NCBI GenBank assembly: GCA_041655275.1
Contig: JBBAFU010000001.1
Coordinates: 1-64,000, forward strand
Source of the DNA: JAJYRX01 sp041655275
GTDB lineage: Bacteria; Pseudomonadota; Gammaproteobacteria; Burkholderiales; Burkholderiaceae_B
DNA: 64,000 bases
Direction of reading: 5' to 3'
The notes below the pieces were generated by a model. That model had not been told where the DNA came from. It made no database searches and saw nothing but the letters and a program-made list of their open reading frames with translations. A program made the translations under genes and the position numbers. This document shows, piece by piece, positions 28,230 to 38,328 of this stretch. Each line of letters opens with the position of its first letter. Position 1 is the first letter of the stretch.

Positions 28230-28931
28230 TTGACCGACACTCCCCATCGCGACGTTCAAGGCGACACCCCCCGGCGACTCGTCGTTCTGATCTCCGGACG
28301 CGGTTCCAACATGCAGGCTATTGTCGAGGCCGCAGGCGAGCCGGGCAGCGGCGCCGAGGTGGTGGCGGTGATCGCCAACACGCCCCGGGCGGCAGGCCTG
28401 CAATGGGCGCAGGCCCGCGGGATTGCAACGGCCGTTGTGCCGCACGATGCCCATGCCGACCGGGAGTCCTTCGATGCTGCGTTGGCCGGCGTCATCGACG
28501 GGCATCGGCCCGACTATGTGCTGCTTGCCGGCTTCATGCGTATTCTGACGCCGGGCTTTGTGGCGCATTTCCAGGGGCGGCTGATCAACATCCACCCCTC
28601 GCTGCTACCCGCCTTTCCAGGATTGCACACCCACCGCCAGGCCTTGCAGACGGGGGTCCAGTGGCATGGCTGCTCCATCCATTTCGTCACGCCGCTGCTG
28701 GATCAGGGGCCCATCATTGCCCAGGGTACGCTGCCGGTCACGGATGCGGATACGCCCGGGAGTCTGGCGGCGCGCCTGCTGCAGCTCGAGCATGTGCTGT
28801 ATGCGCGGGTGACGCACTGGCTGGGTCAGGGCCGGGTGCAATTGCTGGATTCGGGCCGGGTGCTGGTCCATGGTGAAGCCAGCCGTGCCTTCCTGCTCGC
28901 GGCGGATGGCGTCGTGCAGGCCGGTGCCTGA
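28230..28931 (+). CDS. purN: Phosphoribosylglycinamide formyltransferase
   Basis: The 233-residue enzyme transfers formyl from 10-formyl-THF to GAR in purine synthesis. LISGRGSNMQAI is the phosphate site, and NIHPSLLPAFPGLHTH holds the catalytic Asn and His. The best start is TTG at 28230, preceded by AGGA; the next ATG would remove the phosphate site. It is slightly longer than E. coli PurN, with an extra N-terminal segment. Confidence 0.94.
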   Translation: MTDTPHRDVQGDTPRRLVVLISGRGSNMQAIVEAAGEPGSGAEVVAVIANTPRAAGLQWAQARGIATAVVPHDAHADRESFDAALAGVIDGHRPDYVLLAGFMRILTPGFVAHFQGRLINIHPSLLPAFPGLHTHRQALQTGVQWHGCSIHFVTPLLDQGPIIAQGTLPVTDADTPGSLAARLLQLEHVLYARVTHWLGQGRVQLLDSGRVLVHGEASRAFLLAADGVVQAGA

Positions 28932-29076
28932 TTAGCCACACCGGCAAAAGCCTTTTCCATACGGCCGGCGATCGGCCTGATTAGAATGATGGGCGATGGC
29001 TGCTTTCAGTGGCTATCTTCAATACTTCAAACGGGTTACACTGCCTGCGTCCTCAACTGGAGGTCCCTGGAGCATT

Positions 29077-30288
29077 ATGGAATCATTCTTTCAATTCATG
29101 GCGGGCGGGCTGACGCAGATGCCCTGGTGGCAGGTTGCGCTGGTCACCCTGGCGCTGACGCACGTCACCATCATTGCCGTCACCCTGTTCCTGCATCGCA
29201 GCCAGGCGCATCGCGGGCTGGATCTGCATCCGGCCGTCATGCACTTCTTCCGCTTCTGGCTCTGGCTCACCACGGGCATGATCACCAAGGAATGGGTGGC
29301 CATTCACCGCAAGCATCACGCCCGTGTCGAACGCGATGGCGATCCGCATTCGCCGGTGGTCTTCGGGCTGGGCATGGTGTTCTTCCGCGGCGCGGAGCTC
29401 TATCGCCGTGAAGCCAGGAATGCGGAAACCCTGAAGCGTTTCGGCCACGGCACGCCGGATGACTGGCTGGAGCGCAATGTCTATACGCGCTTCAACCTGC
29501 TGGGTATTCTCATCATGCTGGGCATCGATATCGCCCTGTTCGGTGCGCTCGGCCTTACGGTCTGGGCCATACAGATGGCGTGGATTCCCTTCTGGGCCGC
29601 CGGCGTCGTCAACGGTCTGGGCCATGCGGTCGGCTACCGGAACTTTGCCAGCCCCGACACCAGCACGAATGTCGTGCCCTGGGGCATCGTCATCGGCGGG
29701 GAAGAGCTGCACAACAACCACCATGCCTACGGCACATCGGCCAGGTTCTCGAGCAAGTGGTACGAGTTCGATCTGGGCTGGTGCTACATCCAGATATTGC
29801 GCAGCATGCGCCTGGCGACCGTTCGCAAGGTAGCGCCTCGTCTGCGACTGGAGCCGGCCTCGGCGCAGCCCGGCGTCAGCCTGACGACGCTGCAAGGCAT
29901 CATCACGCACCGCTACGAGGTGCTGGCACGCTATACCGAATTGCTGCGGCGGTCGGCTTCCGAAGAGCTGGCGCGCCTGCGCCCGCAACGCGACCAGGGA
30001 TCGGACAGCCAGTTCATCATGCTCAAGCAGGTGCGCCACTGGCTGGAGCGCAATGACGATGATCTGGGCCCCGAGCAGCGTGCCCAGCTGGAGTCGGCGC
30101 TCGCCGGTACGCCCGCACTGTCCACGCTGGTGCAGATGCGCCGTGATCTGGAGCGTCTGTGGGAAAGCTCCAGCGCCACCAGCGAACAGCTGCTGGCCGA
30201 TCTGCAGGCCTGGTGCCAGCGGGCACAGCAAAGCGGCATTGCCGGTCTTGAGCAATTTGCGCTGCGCCTGAGCCGCTACGCGGCATGA
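29077..30288 (+). CDS. Membrane acyl-CoA/fatty-acid desaturase
   Basis: The 403-residue protein has the diiron His boxes HRSQAHR (about 40-46), HRKHHA (about 84-89) and HNNHHAY (about 217-223). Between them lie four hydrophobic helices. This is the delta-9 desaturase type, which puts a double bond in saturated acyl chains and tunes membrane fluidity. A C-terminal 130 residues of charged helix lie beyond the usual domain. ATG 29077 follows GGAG. The stop overlaps the uvrD ATG. Confidence 0.88.
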   Translation: MESFFQFMAGGLTQMPWWQVALVTLALTHVTIIAVTLFLHRSQAHRGLDLHPAVMHFFRFWLWLTTGMITKEWVAIHRKHHARVERDGDPHSPVVFGLGMVFFRGAELYRREARNAETLKRFGHGTPDDWLERNVYTRFNLLGILIMLGIDIALFGALGLTVWAIQMAWIPFWAAGVVNGLGHAVGYRNFASPDTSTNVVPWGIVIGGEELHNNHHAYGTSARFSSKWYEFDLGWCYIQILRSMRLATVRKVAPRLRLEPASAQPGVSLTTLQGIITHRYEVLARYTELLRRSASEELARLRPQRDQGSDSQFIMLKQVRHWLERNDDDLGPEQRAQLESALAGTPALSTLVQMRRDLERLWESSSATSEQLLADLQAWCQRAQQSGIAGLEQFALRLSRYAA

Positions 30289-32555
30289 TAGCGGGGCTTA
30301 ACCCGCAACAGCGCGCTGCCGTCACCCTGCCCGAACAGCACGCCCTGGTGCTTGCCGGGGCGGGTAGCGGCAAGACACGGGTGCTCGTCACGCGTCTGGC
30401 GTGGCTGATCGACACCGGCCGGGTCAGCCCCTGGGGCGTGATGGCCGTCACTTTCACGAACAAGGCGGCACGCGAGATGCTGGCGCGTCTGGGTGCCCAG
30501 CTGCCGCTGCAGCCGCGCGGCATGTGGGTGGGCACCTTCCACGGGCTGTGCAACCGGCTGCTGCGCGCCCATCATGCCGAGGTCGGCCTGCCTGCGGACT
30601 TCCAGATTCTGGACATGGCCGATCAGCAGGCGGCCATCCGGCGCCTGCTCAAGTCGCTGCAGGTGGATGACAGCCTCCATACCCCGCGCGACGTCCAGAA
30701 CTTCATCAACAAGGCCAAGGAATCCGGCCTGCGGCCCGATGCCATGCGCCCGCGCGACATGCGCGAACGCCATATGGTGGAGTTCTATCTGGCCTATCAG
30801 CAGCAGTGCGATCGTGAAGGCGTGGTGGACTTTGCCGAGCTGTTGCTGCGCGCCACCGAGCTGCTGCAGAACAACGAGGCGGTGCGCCGGCACTACCAGG
30901 AGCGTTTCCGCCACATACTGGTGGATGAATTCCAGGATACCAATGCGCTGCAATATCGCTGGCTGTTGTTGCTTGCCCGGGGGGGAGCCCATATCTTCGC
31001 CGTGGGCGATGATGACCAGTCCATCTATGCGTTTCGTGGCGCCAATGTCGGCAACATGGCCGATTTTCAGCGCAACTACGCCCATGACACCGTTATCCGT
31101 CTCGAGCAGAATTATCGCTCCAGTGGCCATATCCTGAATGCCGCCAATGCGCTGATTGCCCACAATGAATCCCGCCTGGGCAAGAATCTGTGGACCGACG
31201 CAGGCGAGGGTGAGCGCATTCGCGTGTGCGAGCAGCCCACGGATGGCATGGAGGCGCAATGGCTGGTGGACGAGATCCGTGCCCTGGTGCGCGAAGGCCG
31301 GCCGCGCGACGAGATTGCCGTCCTGTACCGCAGCAATGCGCAGTCGCGCGTGCTCGAGCATGCCTTGTTTTCAGCCGGCCTGCCGTACAAGGTAACGGGC
31401 GGGCTGCGCTTCTTCGAGCGCCAGGAAGTCAAGCATGCGCTGGCCTACCTGCGACTCATGCTCAACCTGCAGGATGATACATCCTGGCTGCGAGTGGTCA
31501 ATTTCCCGCCCCGGGGCATAGGAATGCGCTCGCTGGAGCGCCTGGCTGACGTTGCACGCGAGCAGTCGTGCAGTCTGAGTGAGGCGGTGCCGGGTGTAAG
31601 CGGTGCCAGCGGTACGCGCCTGGGCGGCTTCCTGGATCTGATCCATCGCCTGTCTTCCGAGTCGGAAACAATGACGCTGCCCGATCTGGTTGCCCACGTG
31701 GTCGAGCACAGCGGCTTGCAGGCGCATTATCAGCAGGACCGTGAAGGCGAGGACAGGCTGGAGAACCTGCGCGAGCTCGTGAGTGCCGCGGCCGCCTTTG
31801 TGGTGGAGGAGGGTTGGGAGGACTGGCCGGCAATCGACGTCGATGCCGGTGCCGGCCCCGATGCCGATCCCCTGCAGGTGATGGCCGGGCTGTCGCCTCT
31901 GGCGGCCTTCCTGTCGCATGCCTCGCTCGAGGCGGGTGATAACCAGGCCCAGTCGGGTGAAGATGCCATACAGCTGATGACGGTCCACGCTGCAAAAGGC
32001 CTGGAATTTGATGTGGTCTTCATGACGGGGCTCGAAGACGGCCTGTTCCCGCACGAGAACAGCGCCCACGATCCGGCCGGGATGGAGGAAGAGCGGCGCC
32101 TGATGTATGTGGCCATCACGCGGGCGCGGCAGCGCCTCTATCTGAGCTTGGCACAAAGTCGCATGCTGCATGGAAAGACACGCTACTCGAGACGCTCGCG
32201 CTTTCTGGACGAGATTCCCGACGAGAATCTGAAGTGGCTCACGGCACGCGAGATTGCCGGAAGCGGTGACGGCCTGCCGACCTGGGGCGGCGCGTTCCGG
32301 CGTGGCGGGCACAGTTTCCAGGGATCAGGGCAGAGCCTTGCTCCCATGGCACCACGCACCCTGGGCAGCAGTGTGCGCGTGCGCGACCAGGAGTTCCGGA
32401 TCGGCCAGGGCGTGCGTCATGCGCGTTTTGGCGAGGGCACCATCACCAGCCTGAGTGGCAATGGGCTGGATGCCCAGGCGCGCATCCAGTTTTCGGAAGT
32501 GGGCGCAAAGACGCTGGCGCTGGGCATTGCCAAGCTCGAGATCATCGCCGGTTGA
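30285..32555 (+). CDS. uvrD: UvrD/Rep-family DNA helicase II
   Basis: The 756-residue SF1A 3'-5' helicase has GAGSGKTRVLVTRLAWL (motif I), TFTNKAAREM (Ia), VDEFQDTNALQYR (II), GDDDQSIYAFRGA (III), VTGGLRFFERQEVK and TVHAAKGLEFDVVF. The C-terminal Tudor-like domain (QGVRHARFGEGTITSL) is the UvrD/PcrA type that contacts RNA polymerase. It works in nucleotide-excision and mismatch repair. ATGA overlap with the desaturase gene. Confidence 0.94.
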   Translation: MIAGLNPQQRAAVTLPEQHALVLAGAGSGKTRVLVTRLAWLIDTGRVSPWGVMAVTFTNKAAREMLARLGAQLPLQPRGMWVGTFHGLCNRLLRAHHAEVGLPADFQILDMADQQAAIRRLLKSLQVDDSLHTPRDVQNFINKAKESGLRPDAMRPRDMRERHMVEFYLAYQQQCDREGVVDFAELLLRATELLQNNEAVRRHYQERFRHILVDEFQDTNALQYRWLLLLARGGAHIFAVGDDDQSIYAFRGANVGNMADFQRNYAHDTVIRLEQNYRSSGHILNAANALIAHNESRLGKNLWTDAGEGERIRVCEQPTDGMEAQWLVDEIRALVREGRPRDEIAVLYRSNAQSRVLEHALFSAGLPYKVTGGLRFFERQEVKHALAYLRLMLNLQDDTSWLRVVNFPPRGIGMRSLERLADVAREQSCSLSEAVPGVSGASGTRLGGFLDLIHRLSSESETMTLPDLVAHVVEHSGLQAHYQQDREGEDRLENLRELVSAAAAFVVEEGWEDWPAIDVDAGAGPDADPLQVMAGLSPLAAFLSHASLEAGDNQAQSGEDAIQLMTVHAAKGLEFDVVFMTGLEDGLFPHENSAHDPAGMEEERRLMYVAITRARQRLYLSLAQSRMLHGKTRYSRRSRFLDEIPDENLKWLTAREIAGSGDGLPTWGGAFRRGGHSFQGSGQSLAPMAPRTLGSSVRVRDQEFRIGQGVRHARFGEGTITSLSGNGLDAQARIQFSEVGAKTLALGIAKLEIIAG

Positions 32556-32568
32556 GCCGTCTTCGCCG

Positions 32569-34491
32569 TCAGTCACCCGCCTCGAGTTGCTCCAGCGCTT
32601 CCTGACAGTCCAGCCAATCGCTTTCCAGTGATTGCTGACGTTTGAGCAGTTCACCGTGCTCGGCCAGGATCCCGGGGCGTGCATCGCGTTGTGCATCTGT
32701 GTAGAAGTCCGGATCGGCGATGTGGGCATCGAGCGCTTTCAGCCGGATGCTGCAATCATCCAGGCCGGCTTCTATGGCTTTCAGTTGCCTGAGCAGCGGT
32801 TTGCGTTGCTCGGCCAGCCGCTGGCGTGCCCGGGCCTCTTCCCGGCGCTGTGCGCGCCGGTCGCTTGCGCTGGCGGTGTCGCTGCTGGTCGTATCGTTAT
32901 TGGCACCGGCCGGGCGCCCGCTGTTGCGTTGCGCGAGCCATTGGCGGTAATCGTCCAGATCACCATCGAACTCGGTGACCGCACCATCGGCCACAATCCA
33001 GAAATCATCCACGGTGGTGCGCAGCAGGTGGCGGTCATGCGAGACCAGCAGCAGGCTGCCGCCATAGCCCGCAAGGGCGGTGGCCAGCGCTTCCCGTGTT
33101 TCCACGTCCAGATGGTTGCTGGGCTCATCCAGCAACAGGAGATTGGGCCGGTGCCAGACCATCAGGGCGAGCGCCAGGCGTGCTTTCTCGCCGCCGGAAA
33201 AAGGGCCTGCGGCTTCATTGACCCTGTCGCCCGTGAAGCCGAAACTCGCCAGTGTGTTGCGCAGCGTCTGTTCGTTTGCATCGGGTGCGATGCGTCGCAG
33301 GTGCTCGAGTGGGCTGGCATCGGCATCCAGCATGTCCAGCTGGTGCTGGGCAAAATAGCCGACGACCAGCCCGCGCGAGGCCTGCAGGTGGCCCGATAGC
33401 GGCGCCTGTACGCCGGCCAGCGTCTTCACGAGAGTGCTCTTGCCCGCACCGTTGACGCCCAGCACGCCAATGCGTGCGCCGCCGCGCACCGTCAGGTTCA
33501 GTCCCGACAGCACGGGTGTGTGGCCTGGATATCCCAGCGTCGCGTCTTCCAGCTGCAGCAACGGGTCGGGCAGGCGGTCCGGCTCCGGCAGCTGGAGTGC
33601 GATGCCGCTGTCCACATGCAGGGGAGCCAGCGTCTGCATGCGTGCCAGCGCCTTCATCCGGCTCTGTGCCTGCCGCGCCTTGCTGGCTTTGGCCCTGAAG
33701 CGTGTGATGAAGGCCTGCATGCGTGCCGCTTCGCCCGCCTGGCGCGCGTGGGCCAGGGTGTTCTGGCGCAAACGCTCGGCGCGCTGCTCCTCGAAACTCT
33801 GGTAGCTGCCGCGATAGCGATGCAGCCGGCGCTGGTCGAAGTGCAGGATGCTGCTGACCGTGGCATCGAGGAATTCCGTGTCGTGCGAGATGATGACCGC
33901 CGTGCCGGGATAGGCCGCCAGCCAGCGCTCCAGCCACAGCATGGCATCCAGATCCAGGTGATTGGTGGGTTCATCCAGCAGCAGCAATTCGGACGGGGCC
34001 ATGAGGGCGCGCGCCAGCGCCAGTCGCATCTGCCATCCACCCGAGAACTCGCCCACAGGCCGCATCCAGTCGTCGGGTGCAAAACCCAGCCCTGAAAGCA
34101 GCTGCTCCGCACGGGCGGGCGCATCCCAGGCACCGGCCTCCACCAGCTGCGCCTCGAGCTCGGCAATGCGCGTGCCCTGGTCGTCCGGCACGGCTGCGCG
34201 TTCGGCCTGCAGGCCGCGCAAGCGGCGATCGCCGTCGATCACGAACTCGCGTGCCGGGCGTTCGCGTCCGTCCAGAATCTGCTCGACGCCGGCGATGCGC
34301 CACTGTTCGGGCAGCATGAGTGTGCCGGCATCCAGATCGATTTCACCCTTGAGCACGGAAAACAGGCTGGATTTGCCGGCGCCATTGCGTCCGACCAGAC
34401 CAAGGCGCTCGCCGGGGTGAATGACGAAATCCGCGCCTTCAAGCAGCACTTGCGTGCCCCGGCGCATGGTAACTTTCTGCGCCCGGATCAC
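32569..34491 (-). CDS. ABC-F family ATPase (YheS-like)
   Basis: A 640-residue cytosolic protein with two ABC domains. Walker A motifs are GRNGAGKSS and GVNGAGKST; the signatures are EFSGGWQMRLALARAL and FSGGEKARLALALM. The linker between the domains is Arg/Ala-rich. A C-terminal charged coiled coil ends it. ABC-F proteins bind the ribosome E-site; the YheS-type function is not well defined. The start is GTG at 34491, overlapping the prmB TGA (GTGA). Confidence 0.9.
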   Translation of the reverse strand: MIRAQKVTMRRGTQVLLEGADFVIHPGERLGLVGRNGAGKSSLFSVLKGEIDLDAGTLMLPEQWRIAGVEQILDGRERPAREFVIDGDRRLRGLQAERAAVPDDQGTRIAELEAQLVEAGAWDAPARAEQLLSGLGFAPDDWMRPVGEFSGGWQMRLALARALMAPSELLLLDEPTNHLDLDAMLWLERWLAAYPGTAVIISHDTEFLDATVSSILHFDQRRLHRYRGSYQSFEEQRAERLRQNTLAHARQAGEAARMQAFITRFRAKASKARQAQSRMKALARMQTLAPLHVDSGIALQLPEPDRLPDPLLQLEDATLGYPGHTPVLSGLNLTVRGGARIGVLGVNGAGKSTLVKTLAGVQAPLSGHLQASRGLVVGYFAQHQLDMLDADASPLEHLRRIAPDANEQTLRNTLASFGFTGDRVNEAAGPFSGGEKARLALALMVWHRPNLLLLDEPSNHLDVETREALATALAGYGGSLLLVSHDRHLLRTTVDDFWIVADGAVTEFDGDLDDYRQWLAQRNSGRPAGANNDTTSSDTASASDRRAQRREEARARQRLAEQRKPLLRQLKAIEAGLDDCSIRLKALDAHIADPDFYTDAQRDARPGILAEHGELLKRQQSLESDWLDCQEALEQLEAGD

Positions 34492-35387
34492 GGTATGAGC
34501 TGCTCACGCTGCAGCAGGAGGATTTGATCTTCGGTGTGTTCGGTGCTGAGCCAGACGGGGTCGAGCTCGGGAAAGGCATCGATGAAATGATCATACTCAT
34601 GTCCGATTTCGAGCACGAGCAGGCCGTGGGGCGCAAGGTAGTTCGCCGCATCGGACAGGATGCGACGTACCAGATCCATGCCGTCGGACCCGCCGGCCAG
34701 GGCCTGAACCGGCTCGTGACGATATTCCCGGGGCAGATGCGCCATGGACCGTGCGTTGACATACGGTGGATTGCAGATGATGAGATCGTAGGCGGCCGGC
34801 GGCACGTCATCGAGCAGGTCGCTTTGCAGTGGTGTGATGCGGTGTTCCATGCCATGCAGGGCGATGTTCTCGCGCGCAAGCTCAAGCGCTTCGCCTGACA
34901 GGTCCACCGCATCGATCTGGGCATTGTCGAAGGCCATGGCCATGAGGACGGCCAGACAGCCCGAGCCCGTACACAGATCCATGGCCAGCCGGATGTCATC
35001 GGGATCGGCAACCCAGGGCGACAGCCGCTGGGCCAGCAGCTCGGAGATGGGGGAGCGCGGGATGATGGCCCGTGTATCGCTCAGAAAGCGCACGCCCTGC
35101 AGCCAGGCTTCGCCGGTCAGATAGGCAGCGGGCAGACGTTCTTCGCAGCGACGCTGAAAAAGCGACAGGCAGGCCTGGCGTTCTCCGGGCAGCACCCGCG
35201 CATCCAGAAAAGGTTCCAGACGGTCCAGCGGCAATTGCAGACTGTACAGCAGCAGGTAGACGGCTTCGTCCCAGGCATTGTCGCTGCCGTGGCCAAAGGC
35301 CAGCTCGTGACGGTTGAACAGCGTCACGGCATAACGCAGGAGGTCGCGCACGGTGTGCAGCTCGGGATGGTCATAGGCTTTGGTCAT
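34488..35387 (-). CDS. prmB: Ribosomal protein L3 N5-glutamine methyltransferase
   Basis: The 299-residue SAM-dependent methyltransferase has DLCTGSGCLAVLMA (SAM site, about 135-150) and the catalytic NPPYV. The N-terminal helical domain and the length fit PrmB rather than PrmC. It modifies a Gln of L3. ATG 35387 gives MTKAYDHPELHTVRDLLRY, the usual start. It is coupled to the ABC-F gene by overlapping codons, so both may serve translation. Confidence 0.92.
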   Translation of the reverse strand: MTKAYDHPELHTVRDLLRYAVTLFNRHELAFGHGSDNAWDEAVYLLLYSLQLPLDRLEPFLDARVLPGERQACLSLFQRRCEERLPAAYLTGEAWLQGVRFLSDTRAIIPRSPISELLAQRLSPWVADPDDIRLAMDLCTGSGCLAVLMAMAFDNAQIDAVDLSGEALELARENIALHGMEHRITPLQSDLLDDVPPAAYDLIICNPPYVNARSMAHLPREYRHEPVQALAGGSDGMDLVRRILSDAANYLAPHGLLVLEIGHEYDHFIDAFPELDPVWLSTEHTEDQILLLQREQLIP

Positions 35388-35397
35388 GCAGACAATT

Positions 35398-36633
35398 TTA
35401 ACGTGTCGTACCCAGGGCTGCCGCTGCGGCCGCAGGTCGTGCACGCAGACACAGCAGGGCGCCCAGCACGGCTAGTCCCATGGCGCCCGAAAGCCAGAGC
35501 GCACCGCTGCCCCAGGCATCGACCGCCAGGCCGAACAGCACAGGCGCTGATGCCTGGGCGATCCGGGAAGGCAGCATGAGCCAGCCCTGCCGCGCGCCAT
35601 AACCGCCGCTGCCGAACATGGCGAGCGGCAGCGTGCCATTGGTGATGGTGAGAATGCCGTTGCCTGCACCGTGAAGCAGCGCAAATACCGGGGCGGCCAC
35701 CGGACCCATCAGCAGAAGCAGGCCGGCGCCCAGAGGATGGCACAGGGCGGCCATGCGCGCCGACAGCAGGGGGTGCAGGCGTTGCAGCCAGACAAACTCC
35801 AGCGCCCGGCCTGCCACCTGGGCCGGCCCGATCAGCGCACCGATGGCCACAGCAGCGGCCAGGCCAATGCCCATGGTGCCCAGCAGGCGGGGCAGATGAG
35901 TCGCCATGGCCGTGCTGATGAACCAGGTCGAGGCAAAGACAAAGGCGAGCAGGGCATGCGTGCTCGTGAAGCGTGCGCTCTTGCCGGACTCTGCGGCGCG
36001 TTTGCTCGCGACTGGAGCCTGGGGGGCAGCAGCGACAGCAGCGGGCGTTGAAGCCGTGGCGGAAGCCCGTGATGTCGCGGGGTCACGCGGAAACCAGGCA
36101 TTGAGCGGCAGACCCAGGAATACATGGAGGCCGGCCCATCCCAGACAGGCACCGCGCCAGCCGAAATGTGCCTCCATCCACGCCGACAGTGGCCAGCCGA
36201 CAGTGCTGGCAAAACCTGCAAACAGGGTGATGCCGGTGATGGCACCACGGGCACCTTCGCCATACAGGCGCACCAGGCTGGAGAATGCGGCCTCATACAG
36301 CCCGGAGCCCATGGCCAGACCGATGATGGCCCAGGCCAGCATCAGGCTCCACAGCCCCTGGCTCAGGCCCAGCACTGTCAGGCCGGCGGCGAACAGCAGG
36401 CTGGTGACCATGAGCACCGAGCGTCCGCCGTGGCGATCGATCAGCCGGCCGGCTGCCGGGCCGACCAGCGCTGAAATGATGAGTGCAGCGGAGACGCAGG
36501 CATACACCACGGCCGTGCCCAGACCCAGCTCCGCCGCCATGGGCATGGCCAGCATGGCGGGCAGATAATAGGTGGAGGCCCAGGCCAACGTCTGGGCGAT
36601 GCCCAGCGTGGTGACTACCAGGGCGGGACGCAT
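35398..36633 (-). CDS. MFS transporter
   Basis: A 411-residue permease with about 12 helices in two halves. RLIDRHGGRS is the loop 2-3 major-facilitator motif. An Ala/Thr-rich cytoplasmic linker (about 185-220) separates the halves. The substrate is unknown. ATG 36633 starts just before the first helix; an upstream TTG at 36681, which overlaps the preceding gene's stop, is a possible alternative. No clear ribosome site marks either. Confidence 0.83.
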   Translation of the reverse strand: MRPALVVTTLGIAQTLAWASTYYLPAMLAMPMAAELGLGTAVVYACVSAALIISALVGPAAGRLIDRHGGRSVLMVTSLLFAAGLTVLGLSQGLWSLMLAWAIIGLAMGSGLYEAAFSSLVRLYGEGARGAITGITLFAGFASTVGWPLSAWMEAHFGWRGACLGWAGLHVFLGLPLNAWFPRDPATSRASATASTPAAVAAAPQAPVASKRAAESGKSARFTSTHALLAFVFASTWFISTAMATHLPRLLGTMGIGLAAAVAIGALIGPAQVAGRALEFVWLQRLHPLLSARMAALCHPLGAGLLLLMGPVAAPVFALLHGAGNGILTITNGTLPLAMFGSGGYGARQGWLMLPSRIAQASAPVLFGLAVDAWGSGALWLSGAMGLAVLGALLCLRARPAAAAAALGTTR

Positions 36634-36677
36634 GGCACTTGTCTGCCGATGATCAGTTGACGACCGGTTCGGACGGC

Positions 36678-38288
36678 TCAATCAGGATTGAAGCCCGACC
36701 AGGCGATGCCCGCCAGCGCCGCCACCTCCTTGTGCCAGCTGGCCAGATCATCCTTGCAGAATCGGTTCAGGTGATGGTGACCACAGGCGCGCGCCATCAC
36801 TTGCATCAGCGTGACGCTTGCGTTCAGGAAAGTCGCCAGGCGCCGGGGTGCGGCCACGGTATCCAGTCGTGCACGCAGGCGCGGGTCCTGGGTGGCAATG
36901 CCGGTGGGGCAGCGGTTGGTATGACAGATTCGTGCGCCCACACAGCCGATGGCCTGGATGGCGGAGTTGGCGAGCGCCACACCGTCGGCGCCCAGCGCCA
37001 GCGCCTTGGCAAAATCGGTGTGGGTGCGCAGGCCGCCCGTAATGATGAGCGTTACGCGGCCGCTGGCCCCCAGCTGGTCGAGGCAGTGGCGCGCCCGCGC
37101 CAGGGCCGCGATGGTGGGTACGGAGATATGGTCGCGAAACAGCAATGGCGCCGCACCGGTGCCGCCCCCGCGACCATCAAGAATGATGTAGTCCGCCCCC
37201 GCCTGGACGGCAAAGCCGATGTCGCGCTCGATATGCTGGGCACTCATCTTGAAGCCGATGGGTATGCCGCCGCTGCGCTCGCGCACACGATCGGCGAAGC
37301 GGGCGAAATCCTCAACCGTATGCAGATCAGGAAACGTCGCCGGCGAGATCGCATCCGTGCCGGGCGTGAGATGACGGACTTCGGCAATGCGGCCGATATT
37401 CTTGCTTGCCGGCAGATGGCCGCCGGTACCGGTCTTGGCACTCTGGCCGCACTTGAAATGAAAGGCTTGTACCTGTTCGAGCAGATCTTCGTGATAGCCG
37501 AAGGCGGCCGATGCATACTCCAGCAGATAGCGCTGGTTGGCTTGCCTTTCCTCAGGCAGGACGCCGCCTTCCCCGGAACAAATACCGGTGCCGGCCAGTT
37601 CCGCCCCCTGAGCGAGTGCGAGCTTGGCTTCTTCCGACAGGGCGCCAAAGCTCATGTCGCTGACCAGCAGGGGGATCTTGAGCACCAGCGGCCGGCGAGT
37701 CTCCGGCCCGATGACGAGTTCGGTGCCGACATCAACATCTTCCATTAGCGGCTGGCGCGCCAGCTGGGCCGTCATGAACTGGATGTCATTCCAGTCCGGC
37801 AGTTCGCTGCGAGGCACACCCATGGCATCGATGGGCCCGTGCGGCCCAAATGCGGCCAGGCCTTCGCGTGCCAGCTGGTGGATGAAGGCCACCGTGGGCT
37901 CTTCCGGCGTGGGCACGGCGGGCGGGGCCTGGTTTGCAGGTGCTGCTGGTGTTGCCGCCTGTGTTGCCGTTACGTCGGCAGCTGTTGACGCCGTGCCGGC
38001 ATCGACTGCGCGCAAGTCCTCCAGCGAGAATTCGTGTCCCACCTTGTCGGCCGGCACCTGCTTGTGGTGGCCGTCACAAAAAGGCGCATCATGCGTCTGC
38101 TTGCACCGGCACAGCCAGGCCTTGCCGTCCTTTTCGGCGACGAAGCGCAGCGGTGTGAAGGGTGTGCCCTTGTGCGAGCCGTCACAGAAAGGCTGGTCGC
38201 GGGAACGACCGCAGCGACAGAAGTAGTAGGCCTTGCCTGCCTCGAGGTCGACGGCGATGGGTGCATTGAAGGCAACAACAGGTTTCAT
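36678..38288 (-). CDS. Double-CDGSH iron-sulfur / glutamate synthase-like FMN domain fusion
   Basis: This 536-residue protein has two N-terminal CDGSH zinc-finger-like 2Fe-2S motifs: C24-C26-C35-H39 (CRCGRSRDQPFCDGSH) and C60-C62-C71-H75, where the second reads CDGHH. An Ala/Pro/Thr linker (about 96-130) leads to a glutamate-synthase-type FMN barrel (about 150-520) with GTGICSGEGGVLPEE, KTGTGGHLPASKN and CHTNRCPTGIATQ, a 3Fe-4S-like Cys cluster. No glutaminase domain is present, so it is not complete GltB. It may be an electron-transfer oxidoreductase; the reaction is unknown. Confidence 0.85.
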   Translation of the reverse strand: MKPVVAFNAPIAVDLEAGKAYYFCRCGRSRDQPFCDGSHKGTPFTPLRFVAEKDGKAWLCRCKQTHDAPFCDGHHKQVPADKVGHEFSLEDLRAVDAGTASTAADVTATQAATPAAPANQAPPAVPTPEEPTVAFIHQLAREGLAAFGPHGPIDAMGVPRSELPDWNDIQFMTAQLARQPLMEDVDVGTELVIGPETRRPLVLKIPLLVSDMSFGALSEEAKLALAQGAELAGTGICSGEGGVLPEERQANQRYLLEYASAAFGYHEDLLEQVQAFHFKCGQSAKTGTGGHLPASKNIGRIAEVRHLTPGTDAISPATFPDLHTVEDFARFADRVRERSGGIPIGFKMSAQHIERDIGFAVQAGADYIILDGRGGGTGAAPLLFRDHISVPTIAALARARHCLDQLGASGRVTLIITGGLRTHTDFAKALALGADGVALANSAIQAIGCVGARICHTNRCPTGIATQDPRLRARLDTVAAPRRLATFLNASVTLMQVMARACGHHHLNRFCKDDLASWHKEVAALAGIAWSGFNPD

Positions 38289-38328
38289 GACGGACTCACT
38301 GGGTCGAAACGGTAGGGAGGGTTTGTCG

